Source: DASWIV01 sp036397475 (GTDB lineage Bacteria > JAJVIF01 > JAPKYR01). Taken from it: 5,359 nucleotides of DNA. Below, in pieces: positions 1-5,359 of the stretch. The notes below the pieces were generated by a model that saw only the letters and a program-made list of their open reading frames with translations, ran no database searches and was not told the DNA's origin. Location of the stretch: positions 1 through 5,359 of the forward strand of contig DASWIV010000165.1 of the NCBI GenBank assembly GCA_036397475.1, given 5' to 3'. The position numbers and the translations under genes were made by a program. The stretch's first letter is position 1, and the number at the start of each line of letters is the position of its first letter.

Positions 1-4
1 TGAT

Positions 5-1669
5 GTGAACCCGTCCCCAAGGGTTCTGATTATTGGTCTCGATGGTGCTACATGGGATCTGCTCAAGCCGCTTATCGACCGCGGAAAACTGCCTTATATA
101 AAATCGTTAATGGAAAATGGCTCACATGGGGTCCTGATGAGCACCATCCCACCGGTTACTGCGTCCGCATGGTCGAGTTTTTATACCGGACGCAACCCCG
201 GACGTCATGGAGTGTTCGATTTCCGCCGAAGAATGGGATCCGAGTCTACAAAACGCAGTTGGGTGACTCACCACGTAATAAAAGGTCCTCTTCTGTGGGA
301 TATTTTCTCCGCGCAGGACAAAACGGTCGGATTGACTAACCTTCCGCTGACCTTCCCTCCAAAACCGGTCAACGGCTACATAATCGGTGGAATGCCGGTA
401 CCGCCAACCCGGGACGATATTGGTCTTCCAGTAGGACTGGTCGATGAAATAATTCGTGAAACAGGAGAATACATCAGCGATATCGACCTGATGAGAGGCG
501 AGAGTCCCGATGTCCGCGATCCGGAGACGTGCGAAAAATTTGTCGACCAGGTCCGCTCCGCGATGGTAGGGCGCATGAAAGCGCTCCTCTATTTGTTTGA
601 AAAATATCCGAAAGATCTGACAGCGTGCGTTATTGTGGCTCCCGACCGGCTGAGCCACCTTTTCTGGAAAGTAATAGTTCCCCGGGACGAAGATCCGCCT
701 CTTGAAGAATGGGAGGTTGAACTCAAGGCGAAAATCGAGGATGTCCTGGTAGAGATGGATAATGTGGTTCGGGAACTTGCGTCAACCATTTCAGATGACG
801 ATCTCCTGGTAATCATGAGCGACCATGGATTCGGTCCATTGGACCAGATCCTGAAAACTAATCAACTGCTTCAGCAGAATGGATATTTGTCGTTTAAAAA
901 AGAAGTTACCGACAGTTTCCGTAAAAAGGTCGGACGTGTTCTCCCCGAAGGGATTAAAAAATTACTAAGACCCTTAATGGGAGGAGGGGGTCAGGTAGCG
1001 GGCGCTACAGGATCGATTCCCGGATGGGATCCATATGCGCTTTTAGACTGGGAAAATACCAGAGCTTACTCGGGAGGTTCTGTCGAACAGGGTATCTTTT
1101 TAAACGTCAAGGGCAGGGAACCTCATGGAATAGTCCTGGCAGGCGGCGAATATCATAATCTCAGGGATGAAATTATCTCCAGGCTCAAAAGCCTCAAGCA
1201 TCCTGATGGTGGACTCATGTTCGACTGGGTAGAACCACGGGAGAATGTCTATTCGGGCGAAAGCCTCAACGATGCCCCTGATATCATGTACTGCCTGCGA
1301 GACCACAGCATAGTGGCCGGAGAAGATGCCGAGCCTCCTTTGATCTGTCCATGGTCGCAGCCACGGGCGGGATTTCACCGCCGCGAAGGCATCATTATTC
1401 TGAAGGGTCCGATGATCATCTCCGGCGTCAAGCTGGAAAAACCATCGATTGCCGATGTCGCTCCCACTATCCTGACCTGCTGCGGGCTGAAACTGGATGA
1501 AGGCATGGATGGGACAATCATCAGGCTTGCTATTGAAGAAAATTTCATGACCTTCCACCCGCCAAAGGTAGACACCTTCGAAATAGATTCCGGGGAAGGC
1601 ACTGATATCAGCGGTGAAGATTCCGGTGAGATGGAAGACCTCCTGAAAGGACTTGGCTACCTGAATTGA
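5..1669 (+). CDS. Alkaline phosphatase superfamily phosphohydrolase/phosphodiesterase (COG3379-like)
   Basis: A 554-residue protein of the type I phosphodiesterase/nucleotide pyrophosphatase branch of the alkaline phosphatase superfamily. All expected two-metal-site positions are visible: D13 in the N-terminal IIGLDG strand, the probable nucleophile T52 (nine residues before the TG of YTGRNPGRHG, as in NPP enzymes), D214 and H218 in APDRLSH, D273-H274 in SDHGFG, and H458 in GFH. A DVAPTI segment (from D484) and a LLKGLGYL tail are also typical of this group. No signal peptide or membrane segment is seen, so it is probably cytoplasmic. It should hydrolyse a phosphomonoester or phosphodiester; the substrate cannot be read from sequence. 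The GTG start is chosen because it places D13 at the normal distance and forms GTGA with a possible upstream stop; its ribosome site lies outside the window. It overlaps the next gene by 4 bases. A sulfatase or phosphoglycerol transferase is less likely, because the sulfatase C-x-P-S-R motif and membrane helices are absent. Confidence 0.9.
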   Translation: MNPSPRVLIIGLDGATWDLLKPLIDRGKLPYIKSLMENGSHGVLMSTIPPVTASAWSSFYTGRNPGRHGVFDFRRRMGSESTKRSWVTHHVIKGPLLWDIFSAQDKTVGLTNLPLTFPPKPVNGYIIGGMPVPPTRDDIGLPVGLVDEIIRETGEYISDIDLMRGESPDVRDPETCEKFVDQVRSAMVGRMKALLYLFEKYPKDLTACVIVAPDRLSHLFWKVIVPRDEDPPLEEWEVELKAKIEDVLVEMDNVVRELASTISDDDLLVIMSDHGFGPLDQILKTNQLLQQNGYLSFKKEVTDSFRKKVGRVLPEGIKKLLRPLMGGGGQVAGATGSIPGWDPYALLDWENTRAYSGGSVEQGIFLNVKGREPHGIVLAGGEYHNLRDEIISRLKSLKHPDGGLMFDWVEPRENVYSGESLNDAPDIMYCLRDHSIVAGEDAEPPLICPWSQPRAGFHRREGIIILKGPMIISGVKLEKPSIADVAPTILTCCGLKLDEGMDGTIIRLAIEENFMTFHPPKVDTFEIDSGEGTDISGEDSGEMEDLLKGLGYLN

Positions 1670-2643
1670 GTGGAGGAGAGATTGAAATAAGCATTGTCAT
1701 TCTCTCGTGGAACACTCTCGATATAACCACCGACTGTGTCGAAAGCCTTCTCAAATTTCCACCATCAAGACCATGGGAAGTAATCCTCATCGATAACGCC
1801 TCATCAGACGGATCTGAAAAAATCCTTCCTGAAAAATATGGCAGCCATCCGAATTTTACCGTTATCCTGAATGAGAAAAATCTCGGATTCACAGGAGGCA
1901 ACAACCAGGGTATAGAAGTGGCTCAGGGGAATATCCTCATACTTCTGAATTCAGATATCATTCTTCTTGATGACAGCATTGTTAAAACGGTCGATTTTCT
2001 GAAGTCGGACGACAAATACGGAGTCGCTGGTCCGCTGCTTGTCCACGATGACGGGACACCAACCACCAGCTTTGGATTCTTCCCGGACTTTTCCAGCCTT
2101 TTCTCCGGAGCTTTTCTTCCCGGTTCTGTGGGAGGACTCAAACGGCGCGCGCTTGGCGTGATCCCGGATGATTCAATGACTGAGCCACTGGAAATAGACT
2201 ATGTTTCGGGTGCCGCTTTCTTCATAAAACGAGAGGTCATCGAAAAAACTGGAATGTTCGACGCTGAAACTTTTTTCGCTTATTTCGAAGAGACCGACTG
2301 GTGCTGGAGAATTAAAAAAGCGGGCTATAAAGTGATGTTCTTTCCTGGAGCGAAAATTGTCCATCTCGAAGGCAAAAGTTTCGAGCGCATGACAGGGCAT
2401 CGACGGATGCGCCTGTACGATAGTGCCAAGAAGTTTTTCCGCAAGCATTACTCACCTCCCTTGTTGTGGTGGTACATGTTCTGTACCGTGCTTGGTTCAA
2501 TATTGAAGGTCGCTTACTTCGGATTGCGGATCATGCTTCAACCGTCGGGAAAACAGAAATATCTTCCACACTATCACTGGAACGCCTTCGTATTCAGACT
2601 TTGGGCTAAAGGTCTCGGCTTGGCGAGGGAGGCGAGGGAATGA
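1666..2643 (+). CDS. Family 2 glycosyltransferase, rhamnosyltransferase-like
   Basis: A 325-residue GT-A fold inverting glycosyltransferase (GT2, WbbL/rhamnosyltransferase-like, COG1216 type) that would transfer a sugar from a nucleotide donor to a growing glycan at the cytoplasmic membrane face. Visible motifs in order are ISIVILSWN (residues 8-16), DNASSDGS (43-50, nucleotide binding), NLGFTGGNNQG, the DXD-equivalent NSD (95-97), DYVSGAAFFIKR, and EETDWCWR (208-215), which carries the likely catalytic base. A hydrophobic stretch at about 266-290 (LLWWYMFCTVLG onward) may be a membrane anchor or re-entrant helix. Length is normal for the family. The only canonical in-frame start near the N-terminus is TTG at 1666, overlapping the upstream stop as TTGA; the next in-frame Met is far inside the domain. 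The gene ends in an ATGA overlap with the next glycosyltransferase. Family assignment is firm; the sugar transferred is unknown. Confidence 0.92.
   Translation: MSGGEIEISIVILSWNTLDITTDCVESLLKFPPSRPWEVILIDNASSDGSEKILPEKYGSHPNFTVILNEKNLGFTGGNNQGIEVAQGNILILLNSDIILLDDSIVKTVDFLKSDDKYGVAGPLLVHDDGTPTTSFGFFPDFSSLFSGAFLPGSVGGLKRRALGVIPDDSMTEPLEIDYVSGAAFFIKREVIEKTGMFDAETFFAYFEETDWCWRIKKAGYKVMFFPGAKIVHLEGKSFERMTGHRRMRLYDSAKKFFRKHYSPPLLWWYMFCTVLGSILKVAYFGLRIMLQPSGKQKYLPHYHWNAFVFRLWAKGLGLAREARE
1672..1680 (+). promoter_or_regulatory. Strong Shine-Dalgarno-like GGAGGAGAG just inside the GT2 gene
   Basis: A purine-rich GGAGGAGAG tract lies 3 to 11 bases downstream of the phosphohydrolase stop codon and immediately after the presumed TTG start of the glycosyltransferase. 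No comparable site sits at normal spacing upstream of that TTG; an AAAGG at 1646-1650 is about 15 bases away. It may hold the terminating ribosome for reinitiation, or serve a non-canonical downstream start (ATT at 1681 or ATA at 1687, both in frame). It could also simply be coding sequence for Gly-Gly-Glu. The role is inferred. Confidence 0.4.
2622..2639 (+). repeat. Perfect 9-bp tandem duplication forming the ribosome binding site of the third gene
   Basis: GGCGAGGGA occurs twice back to back and ends one base before the ATG at 2640. The repeat encodes the C-terminal A-R-E-A-R-E of the upstream glycosyltransferase and also supplies two GAGGGA Shine-Dalgarno-like cores. The proximal core is very close to the start codon (the repeat abuts it) and the distal core sits at more usual spacing. 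The repeat is read directly; its use as a ribosome site is inferred from position. Confidence 0.7.
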
Positions 2644-3806
2644 GTGGCGTGTCGAACAGCGTTTTACTGATGCTTGAAGCCATTCCGTTCCATGGACTGA
2701 TGCAGCGCCATCAGCATATTGCCCGCGAGCTGAGCGCGTACATGGACGTCATTTACGTGGAATCAACTCCATCGGTGATCAAGCGCATGTTCGACGGTGC
2801 CCTGTTCGATCCGGAATTAACAGCTTATAAAAAGGGATTGCAGAAAATATCCGACAGGCTGCATCTTTTCAAATCGCCACCTTGTACCCCGAGAACATTC
2901 GGCTACCTGAAATCGATTGAATCTACATCTGAACGGACCGCGAAAGCCCTGATTCCGCTGCTCCCCGATGGCAAAGAGATAATTTTATGGTTGTGCTCGC
3001 CCTCTGCAGCTCCGGCGCTCGGGCTTTACAATGAAAAATTTACCCTGTTCGACTGCTTCGATGCTTGGGGTGAATTTCCCGGCGAGGAAAAATATCGCGA
3101 AGGAATCGAAGATGCGCTTAACCGGGCTGGAACAAAGGTGGACATTATCCTTACCACCGCTCCGGAGTTACAGCAAAAACTCAGCCATCTCAATCAAAAT
3201 ACATTCCTGATCAGAAATGGATGCGATCCCGACCATTACAATAATCCGGGAATTATCCCTTCCGGTGGTGATCGTTTATATGATCCCGACGATTTGCCTC
3301 GTCCGGTCATCGGTTACATGGGAGATATTGCCCCATGGCTTGAACTGGACCATATCTACAATGCTGCAGAACGGCATCCGGACTGGTCTTTTGTCATGCT
3401 TGGCACATGGAAACGAGACGATAAACTCCCGTCATCATTACCGAACATTCTGGCACCCGGACGTGTCAACTATGATGAGCTTCCGTTCTACGTGAGAGGG
3501 TTCGACGTCGGCACGATCCCTTTCGCGCTCAATGAGCTTACCAGGGTTGTAAATCCCCTTAAACTATATGAATATTTCTCCCTTGGAATGCCGGTTGTTT
3601 CAACTCCTATCCCGGAGGTCGCCAGGAATGAAGATCTGGTCTACCTTGCTGGGACACCGGACGAATTTGTTATGCTTCTTGAAGTGGCGGTCAAGGAACC
3701 CGCCGATAAGGAAGTCAGGGGTAAGCGAATCGCTGTTGCCAGGGAAAATTCCTGGAATTCCCGGGCTCGGGAGATTATAAAGCTGATAAGCGAGCGAAAA
3801 GGCTGA
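2640..3806 (+). CDS. GT-B fold glycosyltransferase (GT1/GT4-like, TuaH-type)
   Basis: A 388-residue GT-B glycosyltransferase, resembling the TuaH-like and Glyco_trans_1_4 group found in polysaccharide loci. The N-terminal acceptor half has LMLEAIPFHGLMQRHQHIA near the start, a WLCSPSA segment and FDCFDAWGEF. The interdomain region contains LIRNGCD. The C-terminal donor-binding half begins near VIGYMGDIA (G225-A231), continues through NILAPGRVNYDELPFYV and GFDVGTIPF, and ends in NPLKLYEYFSLGMPVVSTP (N305 onward) with E311 as the conserved donor-contacting glutamate. The first glutamate of the classical GT4 E-x7-E motif would fall at position 303, which is valine, as in other members carrying a P-x-K-x-x-E-Y version. 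No signal peptide or clear membrane helix is present, so it is likely cytoplasmic or peripheral. It starts at ATG in an ATGA overlap with the GT2 gene and behind a GAGGGA duplication. Donor and acceptor sugars are unknown. Confidence 0.87.
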   Translation: MSGVSNSVLLMLEAIPFHGLMQRHQHIARELSAYMDVIYVESTPSVIKRMFDGALFDPELTAYKKGLQKISDRLHLFKSPPCTPRTFGYLKSIESTSERTAKALIPLLPDGKEIILWLCSPSAAPALGLYNEKFTLFDCFDAWGEFPGEEKYREGIEDALNRAGTKVDIILTTAPELQQKLSHLNQNTFLIRNGCDPDHYNNPGIIPSGGDRLYDPDDLPRPVIGYMGDIAPWLELDHIYNAAERHPDWSFVMLGTWKRDDKLPSSLPNILAPGRVNYDELPFYVRGFDVGTIPFALNELTRVVNPLKLYEYFSLGMPVVSTPIPEVARNEDLVYLAGTPDEFVMLLEVAVKEPADKEVRGKRIAVARENSWNSRAREIIKLISERKG

Positions 3807-3822
3807 ATCAAAATTATTCTCA

Positions 3823-5359
3823 ATGTGTAAACCCGGCGAAAATAGAAAATTCAGATCCGCCTACATATGGACTTATGTGGTTTTCATCCTCACGATGTCC
3901 GTATATTTCACGGTCTCAGGCCCCGCGTCCGGTCAGGATGCATCTGTAGTGACGTCTGTTGTTCAGCCTGACTTCGTATCAACCTGGATTCCCGACATAG
4001 GCCCTCTAACCGACAGCGGATCTCCTCTGGAGGCACCGGTCGCGGACGAGACGGTTGCACAAACTGAAAATTATCCCGGCGTTGAAATTTATACCGATAA
4101 TTCTCAGCAGATCCCGATTCTAAGGCGCTATGGCGATTATTACGACCCATCCGGGACGATGTCGCCCGGACCCATCAGTGCCTTGACAAACCAGCAGATT
4201 CACGCCAATTTGCAGAAAGCCCACGATATGGGTTTTCGCACCTACGTCCTGCGCCTGGATTGGCCGGGCCTGGAACCGCAGGCGGATAAGGTCGAGACAG
4301 CCAGGGTGCAGGAAATAATGGAATTCGCATCCGATCTTGAGATGGGTGTTCTTATTTCCCTCGAATTCAAACGCGCTCCCCAGTGGTTCTTCCAGGGACA
4401 GAATGGATCCGACCGCGTCTGCCTTAGCTTTCTTGTGGATCCTGAACGGGAAACCATAATGGGAAACGATGGTGCCTTGCGATGGAATGATGGTACCGGT
4501 GTCCCGATCATGTATCACCCTGACACTGTCAGGTCGATCGAGGAAATTATTTACACGCTGTACTACAGCCTGAAAGATAATAACGCTCTCCTTGGATGGC
4601 TAGTCGACGGTCCGGTTACATTCGCTTACCCGGGCGGCGGACGTAACGGTATCCTCGGCATCAGTGACTACTCACCGTATACAGTGAATCGATTTTACCA
4701 GGCTACCGGAATAAACCGTATGCCTTATCCTAAACCGCGTTACTCGACCAACTCGTGGGATGATGACCCCAATTACAGGGCGTTTTATAACATGAGGCTG
4801 TCGTGGAAGAGATCGGTTTTCGATACGACCATTTCAGCACTGCGGGAAGTCGATGACAGCCATTTGATCCTTATCGGTATGGAACCCGCATTGAACTACC
4901 GCGACGATAATGGATATCTGTCTCACGTGATGATACCCGATTCGTCGTGGCAACTGTCTCAATCCAACGTCAACGGAGCTGCAATTGGCTTTCGCCTTTC
5001 ATCCAGGTCATTCGAAGCAATCAACAATACAAGCAGGACCTCGGCAGCGCACCTGCTGCTTACAATCAGCCAGGTACTTAGAAAAGGAAAGATCCCGCTC
5101 GTCATAATCGAACCGGATAATAACTATCCCCCGACAATCAATGAGATCGACCAGATAGCCCAGATGATTAAAGCCGCTGGAGCTTATCCTGTCTGGACCA
5201 ATAACTATTATCAGAAAAACGGTACGCCGTGGTCGTGGATAGAATGGAACGCGATCGAACGGACCAATCCGCTTTCACTTCTTCCTCCGCCCCGCCAGTT
5301 GCGTCGCGGTGACATTGCCCTGCTGGACCTCCCCCAGTTTTATTCCACATTCTATTCCA
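3823..5359 (+). CDS. Secreted glycoside hydrolase-like TIM-barrel protein, 3' end cut by window
   Basis: An open frame of 512 codons running off the window. The ATG at 3823 is the first canonical start after the in-frame stop at 3787, 16 bases after the previous gene; no good Shine-Dalgarno precedes it. Residues 1-37 look like a signal peptide: basic N-region (KPGENRKFR), hydrophobic core (YIWTYVVFILTMSVYFTVSG) and possible cleavage after ASG (35-37). There is no lipobox. Residues 38 to about 110 are a Pro/Thr/acid-rich linker. Residues from about 120 resemble the start of GH42/clan GH-A barrels: KAHDMGFRTYVLRLDWPGLEP (132-152), then LISLEFKRAPQWFF, where those enzymes bind substrate. The segment LLGWLVDGPVTFAYP (256-270) aligns by eye with the strand that normally ends in Asn-Glu, but Asp-Gly stands there. 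E354 (LIGMEP) and E430 (VIIEPDN) are other candidate acidic residues. It probably acts on, or binds, the exported glycan. Fold assignment is moderate; activity is uncertain. Confidence 0.75.
   Translation, partial: MCKPGENRKFRSAYIWTYVVFILTMSVYFTVSGPASGQDASVVTSVVQPDFVSTWIPDIGPLTDSGSPLEAPVADETVAQTENYPGVEIYTDNSQQIPILRRYGDYYDPSGTMSPGPISALTNQQIHANLQKAHDMGFRTYVLRLDWPGLEPQADKVETARVQEIMEFASDLEMGVLISLEFKRAPQWFFQGQNGSDRVCLSFLVDPERETIMGNDGALRWNDGTGVPIMYHPDTVRSIEEIIYTLYYSLKDNNALLGWLVDGPVTFAYPGGGRNGILGISDYSPYTVNRFYQATGINRMPYPKPRYSTNSWDDDPNYRAFYNMRLSWKRSVFDTTISALREVDDSHLILIGMEPALNYRDDNGYLSHVMIPDSSWQLSQSNVNGAAIGFRLSSRSFEAINNTSRTSAAHLLLTISQVLRKGKIPLVIIEPDNNYPPTINEIDQIAQMIKAAGAYPVWTNNYYQKNGTPWSWIEWNAIERTNPLSLLPPPRQLRRGDIALLDLPQFYSTFYS

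Noticed and set aside
122..658. Antisense open frame of 178 codons
   Set aside because: It lies entirely inside the phosphohydrolase gene, whose catalytic motifs are intact in the sense frame. Its translation shows no recognisable motif.
973..993. Glycine-rich GGGG run in the phosphohydrolase as a possible frameshift or P-loop
   Set aside because: The frame continues cleanly into conserved sequence, and the context lacks the G-K-S/T of a P-loop. It looks like a flexible loop.
1100..1558. Antisense open frame of 152 codons
   Set aside because: It overlaps the conserved C-terminal part of the phosphohydrolase (GFH, DVAPTI) and has no family signature of its own.
3217..3495. Sense-strand alternative frame of 92 codons inside the GT-B gene
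   Set aside because: The overlapping frame carries the conserved GT-B motifs; this one shows no domain-like content.
3807..3822. Possible terminator or promoter between the third and fourth genes
   Set aside because: Only 16 bases are available, with no inverted repeat followed by a T-run and no convincing -35/-10 pair.
4120..4518. Antisense open frame of 132 codons, with others at 3908-4150 and 5168-5350
   Set aside because: All lie opposite the long sense frame starting at 3823, which has a signal peptide and barrel-like motifs and stays open for over 1.5 kb. The antisense frames are shadows.

Overview
The window is a compact, single-strand (+) stretch of bacterial DNA with four consecutive genes and almost no intergenic sequence. 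It reads as part of an operon for making or modifying a surface or extracellular polysaccharide. Gene order is: a cytoplasmic alkaline-phosphatase-superfamily phosphohydrolase (5-1669), a GT2 rhamnosyltransferase-like glycosyltransferase (1666-2643), a GT-B (GT1/GT4-like) glycosyltransferase (2640-3806), and a secreted protein with a glycoside-hydrolase-like TIM-barrel domain (3823 to the window edge). The fourth gene is cut by the window end, so it appears only as an open frame without a stop.

Genes 1 to 3 are tightly coupled. Each junction is a 4-base overlap of start and stop (TTGA at 1666-1669, ATGA at 2640-2643). The GTGA at 5-8 suggests that a further upstream gene joins in the same way. 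The fourth gene follows after 16 bases with no visible terminator or promoter, so it is probably co-transcribed. The long antisense frames overlap well-supported sense genes and look like shadows. No tRNA, rRNA, CRISPR array, insertion sequence or riboswitch was seen.

Base composition is roughly balanced, Shine-Dalgarno-like GGAGG/GAGGG sequences are present, and GTG, TTG and ATG starts are all used. This fits a bacterium, and the combination (COG3379-type phosphohydrolase beside GT2 and GT-B enzymes) is the kind of arrangement met in uncultivated FCB-like or other candidate phyla. The taxonomic guess is weak and rests on general resemblance only.

A working model, which is inference: the two glycosyltransferases add sugars to a lipid-linked or nucleotide-sugar-fed glycan on the cytoplasmic side. 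The phosphohydrolase acts on a phosphorylated precursor or substituent of that pathway. The exported TIM-barrel protein trims, binds or guides the polymer outside the membrane, as PslG, PelA and BcsZ do in other exopolysaccharide operons. The most interesting points are the apparent loss of the acid/base glutamate in the TIM-barrel protein, the undefined substrate of the phosphohydrolase, and two unusual translation-start arrangements.
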